The notes: generated by a model from the sequence alone, not told the origin. A stretch of DNA of 64,000 nucleotides from Variovorax sp. JS1663 (GCF_002157355.1 NZ_LYMK01000006.1:141969-205968), one strand, 5' to 3'. Positions 49,034 through 58,452 are shown, counted from the stretch's first letter. Numbers and translations: made by a program.

Positions 49034-49945
49034 TCAGCGCAGCCGCGGATTGAGCGCGTCGCGCAGCCAGTCGCCCAGCAGGTTCACGCTCAGCGCGATC
49101 AGGATCAGCATCAGCCCCGGGAAGACGGTGATCCACCATTCGCCCGAGAACAGATAGTCGTTGCCGACCCGAATCAGCGTGCCCAGCGAGGGCGAGGTGG
49201 GCGGCACGCCCACTCCCAGGAAGGACAGTGTGGCCTCGGTGATGATCGCGGTTGCCACCTGGATGGTGGCCAGCACCAGCACCGGACCCAGCACGTTGGG
49301 CAGCACGTGGCGGCGCATGATGCGCAAGGGCGAGACGCCGGTCACGCGCGCGGCCTGCACGTATTCCTTGTTGCGCTCCACCAGCGTCGAGCCGCGCACC
49401 GTGCGCGCGTACTGCACCCAGCCGGTCAGTGAGATCGAAAGGATCAGCACGCCGAAGGCCACCGTGTCGTGCGCGTTCGGGAACAGCGCGCGCCCGACGC
49501 CGGCGATCAGCAGCGCGACCAGGATGGGCGGGAAGGAGAGCATCACGTCGCACACGCGCATGAGGAAAGCATCGAGCCAGCCGCCCCAGAAGCCAGCCAG
49601 AAGGCCCAGCATCACGCCTACCAGCACGGACAACACCACCGAGACCAGGCCCACGACCAGCGAGATGCGCGCGCCGTAGATCAGGGCGGACAGGATGTCG
49701 CGGCCCTGGTCGTCGGTGCCCAGCAGGTACTTGGTCGTGCCCTCGGCCTCCCAGGCCGGCGGCAGGCGTGCATCGCCGAGCTCGAGCGCGGCGAGGTCGA
49801 AGGGGTTGTGCGGCGACACCCATCCGGCGAAGACCGAACAGAAGACGCAGACGAAGGCGATCGCGGCCGCGATGATGGCGACCGGCGAGGTGCGGAAACT
49901 GTGGCCGACGTCGCTGTCGAGCCAGCGAGCCAATACTTTTTTCAT
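49034..49945 (-). CDS. Peptide ABC transporter permease, DppC-like
   Basis: 303-residue inner-membrane permease. About six helices, the N-terminal one AIIAAAIAFVCVFCSVFAGW; the periplasmic linker LLGTDDQGRDILSALIYGARISL and the coupling EAA loop KEYVQAARVTGVSPLRIMRRHVLPNVLGP are family signatures. Start at 49945 (MKKVLARWLDSD); a Met at 49975 lies inside a strong hairpin and is rejected. Partner of the DppB-like permease although separated from it in the operon by two genes. Confidence 0.94.
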   Translation of the reverse strand: MKKVLARWLDSDVGHSFRTSPVAIIAAAIAFVCVFCSVFAGWVSPHNPFDLAALELGDARLPPAWEAEGTTKYLLGTDDQGRDILSALIYGARISLVVGLVSVVLSVLVGVMLGLLAGFWGGWLDAFLMRVCDVMLSFPPILVALLIAGVGRALFPNAHDTVAFGVLILSISLTGWVQYARTVRGSTLVERNKEYVQAARVTGVSPLRIMRRHVLPNVLGPVLVLATIQVATAIITEATLSFLGVGVPPTSPSLGTLIRVGNDYLFSGEWWITVFPGLMLILIALSVNLLGDWLRDALNPRLR

Positions 49946-49963
49946 CGAGGGAGAACCTGAAAA

Positions 49964-49986
49964 GCGGGCCTGCATTGCAGGCCCGC
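49964..49986 (-). promoter_or_regulatory. Intercistronic hairpin after second binding-protein gene
   Basis: Perfect 11-base arms GCGGGCCTGCA/TGCAGGCCCGC around one base (practically a 9-base stem with small loop), followed on the transcript by TTTT. It sits 22 bases after the binding-protein stop. It may act as a partial terminator or a 3-prime stabiliser that raises binding-protein level over permease. Confidence 0.7.
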
Positions 49987-50008
49987 GGGATCATGCGCCG
50001 TCAAGCCC

Positions 50009-51598
50009 TCAGGGCTTGGCGGGCCCCTGGATGCTCATCCACTTGAAGGGCATGAAGTTGTCGGCCCGCTGCGTCAGCGCGACCTTCTTGCTCACGCCCC
50101 AGGCCAGCGACTGCTGGTGCAGCGGCAGGTGCCCGATGTCGTCGGCGTGGATCGTGAAGGCTTCCTTGATCATCGCCATGCGCTCGGCCTTGTCGGTGCT
50201 GGACTTGATCTTGCCGATCAGGTCGTCGAGCTTGGGATTGCAGTAGGAGCCGAGGTTGAACTGGCCGTCACCCGTCTTGTCGTCGGGGCAGCGCATCAGT
50301 GCATCGAGCGCGTTGTGCGAGTCATAGGTGGTCGGCGTCCAGCCGAGCAGGTAGAAGCTCGTGTCGCGGCGCAGGATCTTGGGGAAATAGGTGCCCTTGG
50401 TTTCGGCCGCGAGATTGATCTTCACGCCGATGCGCGCGAGGTTCGCCGCCACGCTCTGGCAGATCTGGCCGTCGTTCACGTAGCGGTCGTTCGGGCAGTT
50501 CATCGTGACCTCGAAGCCGTTCGGATAGCCGGCATCGGCCAGCAGCTTCTTGGCACCCTCCACGTCGTAGGGCAGGCGCTTGTCCTGCTCGGCGGTCCAG
50601 CCGTTGACGCCGGGGCCGACCATCAGCGCGGTGGGCCGCGAGGCGCCGCGCATCACGGTGCGCTGGATCGCGGCGATGTCGATGGCCTGGTAGAAGGCCT
50701 GGCGCACGCGCTTGTCCTTGAAGGGGTTCTTGCCCTTGACGCCCGAGTACAGCAGTTCGTCGCGCTTCTGGTCCATGCCCAGGAAGATGGTGCGCAGCTC
50801 GGGGCCGACCACCACCTGCGCATTCGGGCTGCCATTGATGCGCGCGATGTCCTGCACTGGCACCGGCTCCATCACATCGATCTCGCCAGACATCAGCGCC
50901 GCCACGCGCGTCGCCGAATTGGCGATGGGAGTGAAGATCACCTCCTGCACGTTGCCGTCGATCTTGCCCCAGTAGGTCGGGTTGCGGACGAACACCGTGC
51001 GCACGTTAGGCTGGCGCTCGCGCACACGGAAAGGGCCGGTGCCGTTGGCCTTGAACGAGGCGGTGTTCTCGATGCCCTTGCGGCGATCGACCGGCTTCTC
51101 GGCCTTGTTCTCCTCGCACCACTTCTTGCTCATGATCGCGAGGTCCGACAGCACGTCGGGCAGGATCGGGAACGGGCCCTTGGTTTCGATGTCCACCGCG
51201 TGATCGTTGACCTTGCGCACCTCCTTGATGTCGTTCACCTTGGCCTTCACATCCGAGCCGTCGCCGGCGGCGCGCGCGATGCTGAAGAGGACGTCATCGG
51301 CGGTGAATGGCGTGCCATCGTGGAACTTGACGTTCTTGCGCAGTTCGAAGCGCCACACCGTCGGCGAGGTCTGCCGCCACGAGGTGGCAAGCGACGGCGC
51401 GAGGCTCAGGTCCTTGTTGCGATCGGTGAGCGCATCGTACGCGTTGAGGTCGACGGACAGTTGCAGCAACTCGTTGAGCGAGTGCGGGTCGAGCGACAAC
51501 GCATCCCCCTGATTGGCGATCCGGATGGTCTGCGCGCCAGCCGACAGGCCCAGCACACACAGAACGGCCGTCGCGGCCAGTTTTCTACTCAGGTTCAT
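50009..51598 (-). CDS. Peptide-type ABC transporter substrate-binding protein, copy 2 (DppA/OppA family)
   Basis: 529-residue periplasmic SBP_bac_5 protein. Signal peptide MNLSRKLAATAVLCVLGLSAGAQ, then TIRIANQGDALSLDPHSLNE, RFELRKNVKFHDGTPFTADDVLFSI and NGTGPFRVRERQPNVRTVFVRNPTYWGK. It is a clear paralogue of the binding protein encoded at 53977-55557: both have CPNDRYVNDGQIC- or CPNNRYINDEEIC-type Cys pairs and the MDQxRDEL/VKGKNP blocks. Encoded after the M20 gene by 27 bases. Confidence 0.93.
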   Translation of the reverse strand: MNLSRKLAATAVLCVLGLSAGAQTIRIANQGDALSLDPHSLNELLQLSVDLNAYDALTDRNKDLSLAPSLATSWRQTSPTVWRFELRKNVKFHDGTPFTADDVLFSIARAAGDGSDVKAKVNDIKEVRKVNDHAVDIETKGPFPILPDVLSDLAIMSKKWCEENKAEKPVDRRKGIENTASFKANGTGPFRVRERQPNVRTVFVRNPTYWGKIDGNVQEVIFTPIANSATRVAALMSGEIDVMEPVPVQDIARINGSPNAQVVVGPELRTIFLGMDQKRDELLYSGVKGKNPFKDKRVRQAFYQAIDIAAIQRTVMRGASRPTALMVGPGVNGWTAEQDKRLPYDVEGAKKLLADAGYPNGFEVTMNCPNDRYVNDGQICQSVAANLARIGVKINLAAETKGTYFPKILRRDTSFYLLGWTPTTYDSHNALDALMRCPDDKTGDGQFNLGSYCNPKLDDLIGKIKSSTDKAERMAMIKEAFTIHADDIGHLPLHQQSLAWGVSKKVALTQRADNFMPFKWMSIQGPAKP

Positions 51599-51625
51599 GG
51601 AGGCACTCCTCGGGTTGGAATAGGG

Positions 51626-52879
51626 TCATGAAGCCGCCGGCACGGCCACGCTTTTGGCGGGCCGCTCGGCGGCATTCAGGGGCATGCCCTGCTCGATCAG
51701 GCCGGCATGCAGGGCGGCACCGAGCGGCAAGATCTCGTCGTTGAAGTCGTAGCGGCTGTTGTGCAGGAAGGCGCCGCCACGGGCGTCCTGGCCGATGCGC
51801 AGGTAGGCGCCGGCCTTCTTCTGCAGCATGAAGGAGAAATCCTCCGCGCCCATGCTCGGCTCCATGTTGCGCTCGACGTTGTGCGCGCCGACGAGGGACT
51901 GCGCCACGTCGCCGGCAAACATCGCCTCGGGCGAGGTGTTGATGGTGGCGGGGTAGATGCGCTCGAACTTCACCTTGGCGGTGGCGCCGAAACCCGCGGC
52001 GACCGCGGCGCAGAGTTCTCCGAGCCGCTGCTCCACCTGCGCCTGCACGCGGGTGCTGAAGGTGCGCACGGTGCCCACCAGGGTCGCCTTGCCGGGCACC
52101 ACGCTCATCGCGCCGAGATCGCCGGCCTGCACCGCGCAGATGCTGATCACGGCCGCGTCGATGGGCCGCACATTGCGCGAGACGATGCTCTGAACGGCAG
52201 TGATGATGTGGGCCGATACCAGGACCGGGTCGATGGTGAGGTAGGCGTGCGCGCCATGGCCACCCTTGCCCTCGATCTCGATGGTCACCCGGTCGGCCGC
52301 TGCCATCATCGCGCCGCGGTTGATGCCCACCGTGCCGGCGGGCAGGCCGGGCCAGTTGTGCATGGCGTAGACGGCGTTGACCGGGAAGCGGGCGAACAGG
52401 CCGTCCTCGATCATGGCCTTGGCGCCAGCGAAGCCCTCCTCGCCCGGCTGGAAGATGAGGACCGCGGTGCCATCGAAATCGCGGGTCTCGGCGAGGTAGC
52501 GGGCGGCGCCGACCAGCATGGCCGTATGGCCGTCATGGCCGCAACCGTGCATCAGGCCCTTCTTCGAGGAACGCCAGGCGAAGTCGTTTTCCTCGCACAT
52601 CGGCAGCGCATCCATGTCGGCGCGCAGGCCGATCATGCGGCCACTGGCGGTAGAGCGTCCGCGGATGATGCCGACCACGCCGGTCCTGCCGATGCCCGGA
52701 TGGATCTCGTCGACGCCGCAGGCGCGCAGCGACTCCTGCACTCTCCCCGAGGTGTAGATCTCCTCGAAGCCGAGCTCCGGGTGCGCATGCAGATCGCGGC
52801 GAAAGGCGGTGATCTCGGGATGGAAGCGGGCGATGTGCGCGAAGGCCCGGCCCGAAGCCTGGAAGCGGGGAGCGTCCAT
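51626..52879 (-). CDS. M20-family amidohydrolase (hippurate hydrolase-like)
   Basis: 417-residue metallo-amidohydrolase of the M20D/HipO/AbgB group. Metal ligands lie in MHGCGHDGHTAML and FQPGEEGFAGAKAMIEDG; family start FRRDLHAHPELGFEEIYTS, dimerisation domain around KGGHGAHAYLTIDPV, and MGAEDFSFMLQKKAGAYLRIG near the end. Acts on N-acyl or peptide bonds in the cytosol; the operon context suggests it hydrolyses the imported substrate. The start codon overlaps the permease stop (TGATG). Substrate is not assignable. Confidence 0.92.
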   Translation of the reverse strand: MDAPRFQASGRAFAHIARFHPEITAFRRDLHAHPELGFEEIYTSGRVQESLRACGVDEIHPGIGRTGVVGIIRGRSTASGRMIGLRADMDALPMCEENDFAWRSSKKGLMHGCGHDGHTAMLVGAARYLAETRDFDGTAVLIFQPGEEGFAGAKAMIEDGLFARFPVNAVYAMHNWPGLPAGTVGINRGAMMAAADRVTIEIEGKGGHGAHAYLTIDPVLVSAHIITAVQSIVSRNVRPIDAAVISICAVQAGDLGAMSVVPGKATLVGTVRTFSTRVQAQVEQRLGELCAAVAAGFGATAKVKFERIYPATINTSPEAMFAGDVAQSLVGAHNVERNMEPSMGAEDFSFMLQKKAGAYLRIGQDARGGAFLHNSRYDFNDEILPLGAALHAGLIEQGMPLNAAERPAKSVAVPAAS

Positions 52880-53859
52880 CAGTGGCCTCCCGCCTTGCCG
52901 ATGCGCAGCCGTGGATCGACCACGAAATAGAGCAGGTCCACCACCAGGTTGATGACCACGAAGATCAGCGCGATCAGGCACAGGTAGGCGGCCATCACGG
53001 GAATGTCGGCGAAGGTCACGGCCTGGATGAAGAGCAGGCCCATGCCGGGCCACTGGAACACCGATTCGGTGATGATGGCAAAGGCGATCAGGCCGCCCAG
53101 CTGCAGGCCGGTGATGGTCATGACCGGGACCAGCGTGTTCTTGAGCGCATGCCCGAAATGGATGACGCGGTCGGACAGGCCGCGGGCGCGGGCGAACTTG
53201 ATGTAGTCGGTGCGCAGCACCTCCAGCATCTCGGCGCGCACCAGCCGCATGATCAGGGTGAGTTGAAAGATGGCGAGCGTCACCGCCGGCAGCACGATGT
53301 GATGCCAGCCGTCGGCGCGCAGCAGGCCGGTGCTCCACCAGCCCAGCTGCACGGTGTCGCCACGGCCGAAACTGGGGAACCAGCCCAGCAGCACGGCGAA
53401 AACCAGGATCAGCAGGATCCCGATCAGGAAGGTGGGCAGCGACACGCCGAGCAGCGAGACGGTCATGAACACCTGGCTGAGGAAAGTGCCGCGCCGCAGC
53501 GCCGTGTAGACCCCCATGGGGATGCCGATCAGGAGGGCGAGCAAGGCAGCCACCAGCGCCAGCTCGAGCGTCGCCGGGAAGCGTTCGCCGATCAACCGCG
53601 AGACCTTGGCGCCCTGGCGCAGGCTCAGGCCGAACTCGCCTTGCGAGGCGTTGACCAGGAAATGCCAGAACTGGACGAAGAAGGGCTTGTCGAGACCGAG
53701 GCCGCTGCGCAGCTCGCGGATCTGCTCGGGGGTCGCATCCTGCCCGAGCAAGAAGACGACCGGGTCGCCCACGTACTGGAACAGGAGAAAAGCGATGAAG
53801 GCGACCGCGACCATGACGATCACGGCCTGGATCAGGCGGCGCAGGACGAAAGCAATCAT
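52879..53859 (-). CDS. Peptide ABC transporter permease, DppB-like
   Basis: 326-residue permease. N-terminal MIAFVLRRLIQAVIVMVAVAFIAFLLF, the DppB-type segment LGLDKPFFVQFWHFLVNASQGEFGLSLRQG, EAA loop TDYIKFARARGLSDRVIHFGHALKNTLVPV and C-terminal LVVDLLYFVVDPRLRIG are typical. Second gene in the operon, separated from the first binding-protein gene by 117 bases holding a large hairpin. Confidence 0.94.
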   Translation of the reverse strand: MIAFVLRRLIQAVIVMVAVAFIAFLLFQYVGDPVVFLLGQDATPEQIRELRSGLGLDKPFFVQFWHFLVNASQGEFGLSLRQGAKVSRLIGERFPATLELALVAALLALLIGIPMGVYTALRRGTFLSQVFMTVSLLGVSLPTFLIGILLILVFAVLLGWFPSFGRGDTVQLGWWSTGLLRADGWHHIVLPAVTLAIFQLTLIMRLVRAEMLEVLRTDYIKFARARGLSDRVIHFGHALKNTLVPVMTITGLQLGGLIAFAIITESVFQWPGMGLLFIQAVTFADIPVMAAYLCLIALIFVVINLVVDLLYFVVDPRLRIGKAGGH

Positions 53860-53890
53860 TCAGCAGAGCACGTGTTCAACGATGCTAGCA

Positions 53891-53938
53891 GAGCAAACCG
53901 CATGCCCGGGAGGTGGTTCCCCGGGTTGCGGTCTGCTC
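53891..53938 (-). promoter_or_regulatory. Large intercistronic hairpin after first binding-protein gene
   Basis: Nested arms GAGCA/TGCTC, ACCGCA/TGCGGT and CCCGGG/CCCGGG stack into an about 17-pair stem with one mismatch. No T-run follows, so it is more likely an RNase barrier protecting the upstream binding-protein message than a terminator. Confidence 0.65.
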
Positions 53939-53976
53939 GTGGCCCAGCAGGAAACAGGGCGGATTCCGAAGGCGGA

Positions 53977-55557
53977 TCAGTTCACCTTGATGAGGCGCCA
54001 GTCGAGCCGGTTGTCGGCCCGGTGCACCACCTCGATGTTCTTCTTCATCGCCCACGGAATGATCTGGTTGTGCAGCGGGATGTGCGAAACGTCGTCGTTT
54101 TGCAACTGTAGGGCTTCGGTCAGCAGCCGGTCGCGCACCGGAATGTCGGTCTCGGTCTTCACCCGATCGACGATCTGATCCATCTTCGGATTGCTGTAGC
54201 GCCCGACGTTGTAGTTGCCGTCGCCGCCGCTGCCCACCGAGCGCGTGAGCGACTGCAGGCTGTAGAGCGCATCGAAGGTCGGCACACCCCAGCCGAGCAT
54301 GTAGATGCTGGCTTCGAAGCGCTGGATCATCGGGAAGTAGGTCACCAGCGGCAGCGTGCGCAGCTTGGCCTTCACGCCGACGCGGGCCCACATCGCGGTA
54401 ACTGCCTGGCAGATCTCCTCGTCATTGATGTAGCGGTTGTTGGGGCAGGCGAAATCCACTTCGAAGCCGCTGGCATAGCCGGCGTCCGCCAGCAGCTTCT
54501 TGGCTGCTTCCGGATCGTAGGGATGGCGTTTGTGCACACCCTCGGTCCAGCCGTTGACCTGCGGGGCCACCAGGGCGCCGGTGGGCTGGCTCAGGCCGCG
54601 CATGGTCACGCGGCTCAGGCTTGCGATGTCGATCGACTGGTAGAGCGCCTTGCGGACGCGCTGGTCCTTCAATGGATTCTTGCCCTTGACGTTGGAGCCG
54701 GGGAGCTCGTCGCGGAACTGGTCCATGCCGAAGAAGATGGTGCGGTTCTCGATGCCGTCGATGACCTTCAGGTTGCCGCTCTGGCGCAGACGCCCCAGAT
54801 CCTGCGGACTGGGGTCGAGCACGAAGTCGACCTCGCCGGACAGCAGCGCCGCCGCGCGCGTGGCTTCCTGCTTGATCGGGGTGTAGACGATCTCGGTCAC
54901 GTTCGAATCGATCTTGCCCCAGTAGTGCGGATTCTTGACCAGCACCAGGCGCTGGTCCGGCTGCCACTCCTTGACCATGTAGGGACCGGTGCCCATCGCA
55001 TTGCGGTGGGCGTAGCTTTCCTCGGGCGTCTTGATGTCCTTGGGCTCGACGGACTTGTTCTTCTCCGCCCAGGCCTTGCTCATGATGCGCAACTCGGTCA
55101 GCTGGTTCAGCAGCACCGGATTGGGCCCCTTGAGAAGGATGTCGACGGTGTTCTCGTCGACCTTGACCACCTTGTCGATGCCCTGGGCGTAGACCGCGTA
55201 GTTGGAGGTCTTGGCCATCGAGCGCGTCAACGAATACACGACATCATCCGCCGTGAGCGTCGAGCCGTCGCTGAACTTGACACCGCTGCGAAGAGTGAAG
55301 CGCACCTGGGTCGGCGAGACGTTCTTCCAACTGCTCGCCAGCTGGGCCTCGGGCTTGAAGGTCTTGCTGTTGTAGTAGACCAACGAGTCATAGACGGCGG
55401 CATGCACGCCGTTGCCGAGCGCATTGTTCTGCGAGTGGACGTCGAGCGTGGGAATATCGCTGGCACTCGACCATTTGAACGTCTTGGCATGCAGCACCGG
55501 CGTCGACAAAGCGGCGACGGCGATGGCAACAGGAATCAGCGCGCGCGTAGAGACCAT
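53977..55557 (-). CDS. Peptide-type ABC transporter substrate-binding protein, copy 1 (DppA/OppA family)
   Basis: 526-residue periplasmic SBP_bac_5 protein. Signal peptide MVSTRALIPVAIAVAALSTPVLHAK, then TFKWSSASDIPTLDVHSQNNALG, RFTLRSGVKFSDGSTLTADDVVYSL and GTGPYMVKEWQPDQRLVLVKNPHYWGK. Paralogue of the operon's second binding protein, with shared blocks TRAAALLSGEVD, MDQFRDELPGSNVKGKNPLKDQRVRKALYQSIDIA and CPNNRYINDEEICQAV. First gene of the seven-gene transporter operon. Confidence 0.93.
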   Translation of the reverse strand: MVSTRALIPVAIAVAALSTPVLHAKTFKWSSASDIPTLDVHSQNNALGNGVHAAVYDSLVYYNSKTFKPEAQLASSWKNVSPTQVRFTLRSGVKFSDGSTLTADDVVYSLTRSMAKTSNYAVYAQGIDKVVKVDENTVDILLKGPNPVLLNQLTELRIMSKAWAEKNKSVEPKDIKTPEESYAHRNAMGTGPYMVKEWQPDQRLVLVKNPHYWGKIDSNVTEIVYTPIKQEATRAAALLSGEVDFVLDPSPQDLGRLRQSGNLKVIDGIENRTIFFGMDQFRDELPGSNVKGKNPLKDQRVRKALYQSIDIASLSRVTMRGLSQPTGALVAPQVNGWTEGVHKRHPYDPEAAKKLLADAGYASGFEVDFACPNNRYINDEEICQAVTAMWARVGVKAKLRTLPLVTYFPMIQRFEASIYMLGWGVPTFDALYSLQSLTRSVGSGGDGNYNVGRYSNPKMDQIVDRVKTETDIPVRDRLLTEALQLQNDDVSHIPLHNQIIPWAMKKNIEVVHRADNRLDWRLIKVN

Positions 55558-55664
55558 GGTTAACCTTTGTCACAAGTCAAAAAGCGGACTATGCAACAGG
55601 CGCGCCAGCTTGCTACGGGGAAGAACGCTGACCCAAGGGATATCCCTGTTCGCGAAAGCCCGGA

Positions 55665-55701
55665 AAAGAAAAAAGCCGCCCGACTTTCGTCGGGCGGCTT
55701 T
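55665..55701 (-). terminator. Intrinsic terminator after porin gene
   Basis: Thirteen-base perfect stem (55672-55684 with 55689-55701) and a four-base loop, followed on the minus transcript by TTTTTTCTTTT. It ends the porin message and protects the peptide-transporter operon from read-through. Confidence 0.93.
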
Positions 55702-55740
55702 CAATAACTTCCCATCAAGCTGGCTTGCGCCAGCCTCAGA

Positions 55741-56985
55741 TCAGAAAGCGTGACGGATACCGAAGTCGTAGCCGGTAGAGGTCTTCGGCGTGAAGGTCTG
55801 GCCGCCGAAGCCGGTCACGAACGACGGGCCACCCACGGTCAGGTTGGCGCCGTTCTTGTTGCGGACGCGAGCCACCGTCGCGTACAGGGCCGTACGCTTC
55901 GACAGGTTGTGCACGTAGCCGATCGCGAACTTGTTGGCCTTCGGATCAGCGGTGTTGCCGAACAGCGTGAACGGCGCGTTCAGGTCGTACTTGACGTGCG
56001 AGTACGAAGCACGGATCAGGCCGGGACCAACGGGCACGGTCACGCCGAGCAGGTAGCCCTTCAGATCGATGTCGGTGGTGGGCGTGAAGAAGATGGCTTC
56101 GTTGTCGACTTCGTTCTTGGCCTTCGAGTATTCACCGAAGAGCTTCACGACGCCGAAGTCGTAAGAAGCACCCAGGTTGAAGGTCTTGACGTTGGTCGTC
56201 GTGCCGGCGAAGAAGTTGTCACCGATGGTGCTCTGACCATAAGAGGCAGCCACGTCCAGCGGGCCGTTGGCGTAGCCGAAGCGGCCACCGACGTAACGGC
56301 CGGTACGCTGGGTGTTCAGCGCGGTCGGGGTCACGGTGCCCGGATCGTACTTGTCACGCTCGTGGAAACCGTACATCACCTGACCATAGAAGCCACCGAG
56401 GTTCGGGGGCAGGAAGTAGCCGATGGTGTTGCTGGCGCGAACGTAGTTGCTGCCGGTCACGTTGGTGAAGCCAGGAACGCTGGTCGTCGCACCGCCTTGC
56501 CAAGCACCGAACGAAGAGTTCGCGGTGCTGATCAGGTTGGTGCCAACGCCGTTGGTGCCGAACGGGTCGAACACGGTGTCGTTCCAGAACGTCGGGGTGT
56601 AGTCACGGCCCAGACGGATTTCACCGAAACCACCCGACAGGCTCACGGTCGAGCGACGAGCGAAAGTCGCAACGCCTTGTTGGCCGTCGTCGTTGGAGAT
56701 CGGAGCTTCGAGCCAGAAGCTGGCGGCGAGGCCACCACCCAGGTCTTCCGTGCCACGGAAGCCCAGACGGCTGGAGTTGTAGCCCGAGTTCGACAGCACG
56801 GTGCGCTTCACCTTGATGCTGTCGACATAGCCCAGCGGGGGGACCAGGAAGAAGTTCGAGTTATCCGATTTGTTCGAGTAGCCGCTGACAGCAGCGTCAA
56901 CCACGCCGAACAGCGTGACCGACGACTGAGCCGAGGCAACACCGGCAACAGCCAGGGCAGCCAGAGCAACTAGAGATTTTTTCAT
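55741..56985 (-). CDS. Gram-negative general porin (Burkholderiales type)
   Basis: 414-residue trimeric 16-strand outer-membrane porin. Signal peptide MKKSLVALAALAVAGVASAQ, then SSVTLFGVVDAAVSGYSNKS, SRLGFRGTEDLGGGLAASFWLEAPI, FARRSTVSLSGGFGEIRLGRDYTPTFW (constriction loop L3 region) and a C-terminal YDFGIRHAF ending in Phe, needed for BAM recognition. Codon use (C-ending, few rare codons) suggests high expression. Start at 56985 rather than 57000. Monocistronic with its own terminator. Confidence 0.95.
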   Translation of the reverse strand: MKKSLVALAALAVAGVASAQSSVTLFGVVDAAVSGYSNKSDNSNFFLVPPLGYVDSIKVKRTVLSNSGYNSSRLGFRGTEDLGGGLAASFWLEAPISNDDGQQGVATFARRSTVSLSGGFGEIRLGRDYTPTFWNDTVFDPFGTNGVGTNLISTANSSFGAWQGGATTSVPGFTNVTGSNYVRASNTIGYFLPPNLGGFYGQVMYGFHERDKYDPGTVTPTALNTQRTGRYVGGRFGYANGPLDVAASYGQSTIGDNFFAGTTTNVKTFNLGASYDFGVVKLFGEYSKAKNEVDNEAIFFTPTTDIDLKGYLLGVTVPVGPGLIRASYSHVKYDLNAPFTLFGNTADPKANKFAIGYVHNLSKRTALYATVARVRNKNGANLTVGGPSFVTGFGGQTFTPKTSTGYDFGIRHAF

Positions 56986-57267
56986 TGCAAGTTTCTCCAA
57001 GGTTAAACATAGGGCTCCGGTGCGAAGGGCTCACCGTGACTGGCACTTCTGTGCTCCTACCGGACCCCGGGCCAACCTCCTTTTGGGAAGTTGTCGCTAT
57101 TGCACCAGAGGCGCTTCGTCTGGGCAAAACAATTCGGCTTAAAACCGGGGCGGGTCCGCCGTTTCGTTGCAGCAGTGCAACAAAGCTTAGGGTGGGTGCG
57201 AAATCTCACGATGCAAAACAAGACCAGTTCGACGGAAGATGCGGGGGATATCGGTTCCAATGACCCC

Positions 57268-57897
57268 ATGAACCCCTCGCTCGAAGCTTTGTTGGGCGCC
57301 GCGGATGCGGCCCTGCGGACCCTTTTTGCCAAGCCCCATGGGACCCGCGCGCTGCCGCCGCCGGCGACCCCTGGCGGCAAGATCAGCGAACCCGAGCGCC
57401 GGGAAGCAGGTGCACTGATGCGGGTGAACCACGTCGGGGAGGTCTGCGCCCAAGCTTTGTATACAGCACAGGCGGCCGTTGCCCGGGATCCAAAGCTGCG
57501 GGCCCACTTCAGCGAGGCCGCGCGTGAGGAGACCGATCATCTCGCCTGGACCCGACAGCGGCTCGACGAACTGGGTGCCCATCCTTCCATGCTCAATCCG
57601 CTCTGGTATCTGGGTGCGTTCGGGCTGGGCCTCGTGGCCGGCCGCCTCGGCGATCCATTGAGCCTTGGCTTCGTGGCGGAAACCGAGCGCCAGGTCGAAG
57701 CTCATCTGGATGGGCACCTGGACCGCCTTCCCGCAGCCGACACAGCCTCGCGGGCCGTGGTCGCCCAGATGAAGCTGGACGAGGCAAGGCATGCAGCGCA
57801 GGCCTGGAGCGCCGGCGCCCAGGAACTACCGGCACCGGCCAAGGCGTTGATGCGCCTGGCCTCCCGCGTGATGACAACGGTCGCTCACCGCATCTGA
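57268..57897 (+). CDS. coq7: 5-demethoxyubiquinol hydroxylase Coq7 (UbiF equivalent)
   Basis: 209-residue membrane-associated di-iron monooxygenase for the penultimate ubiquinone step. Iron ligands: [28 protein letters not shown] (ExxH), [11 protein letters not shown] and KLDEARHA (ExxH). The frame is open from 57091, but the family start is [18 protein letters not shown] at 57268; an ATG at 57211 is a possible longer form. The ribosome-binding site is weak for both. Confidence 0.93.
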   Translation: MNPSLEALLGAADAALRTLFAKPHGTRALPPPATPGGKISEPERREAGALMRVNHVGEVCAQALYTAQAAVARDPKLRAHFSEAAREETDHLAWTRQRLDELGAHPSMLNPLWYLGAFGLGLVAGRLGDPLSLGFVAETERQVEAHLDGHLDRLPAADTASRAVVAQMKLDEARHAAQAWSAGAQELPAPAKALMRLASRVMTTVAHRI

Positions 57898-57919
57898 GCA
57901 GTCGACCGGGTCTCGCAGC

Positions 57920-58369
57920 TCAGATCTCGACGAGATCGAAGCTGGTCGTGATCTTGGCCGTCTTGCCCAGCATGACGCTGGCCGAGCAATAGGTTTCGTG
58001 GCTGAGTGCGATCGCACGCTCGACGGCGGCGGCCGGAATCCCCTTGCCCTTCACGGTGAAATGCATATGGATGCTTGTGAAGACCTTGGGATCCTTTTGC
58101 GCCCGCTCGCTGGTCAGCTTGACGCTGACGCCCTCGACCTGGTGGCGGCCGCGCTTGAGGATCAGCACCACGTCATAGGCCGTACAGCCGCCGGTGCCGG
58201 CCAAGACGGTTTCCATCGGCCGGGCCGCCAGGTTCTGCCCGCCGTTCTCGGGCTTCGCCGCATCAGGCGCGCCATCCATCATCAGGACATGGCCGCTGCC
58301 GGTCTCCGCGACGAAGCCCATTGCCGATCGCGCCCCCGTGCCGCCCGTCCAGCTCACTGTGCATTCCAT
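57920..58369 (-). CDS. OsmC-family protein
   Basis: 149-residue OsmC/Ohr-superfamily protein. The two redox cysteines are in LAGTGGCTAYDVVLIL and HETYCSASVML. The N-terminus MECTVSWTGGTGARSAMGF and the order of the Cys motifs match the YhfA-like OsmC branch more than Ohr. Probably thiol-dependent peroxide defence; the substrate is inferred only from the family. The ATG at 58369 excludes 14 upstream residues. Converges on coq7. Confidence 0.9.
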   Translation of the reverse strand: MECTVSWTGGTGARSAMGFVAETGSGHVLMMDGAPDAAKPENGGQNLAARPMETVLAGTGGCTAYDVVLILKRGRHQVEGVSVKLTSERAQKDPKVFTSIHMHFTVKGKGIPAAAVERAIALSHETYCSASVMLGKTAKITTSFDLVEI

Positions 58370-58452
58370 TCCTAAGAAGCTCCAGAAGTCGTGACGCAAC
58401 GTAAAAATCACGCCAGCGTCGATTTGTGTGTGGGGAAAGTGTCACTTCCTTG

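Noticed and set aside
49964..49986. Operator palindrome for a transporter regulator
   Set aside because: It lies inside the operon between genes and is followed by TTTT on the transcript, so an RNA hairpin role is more likely.
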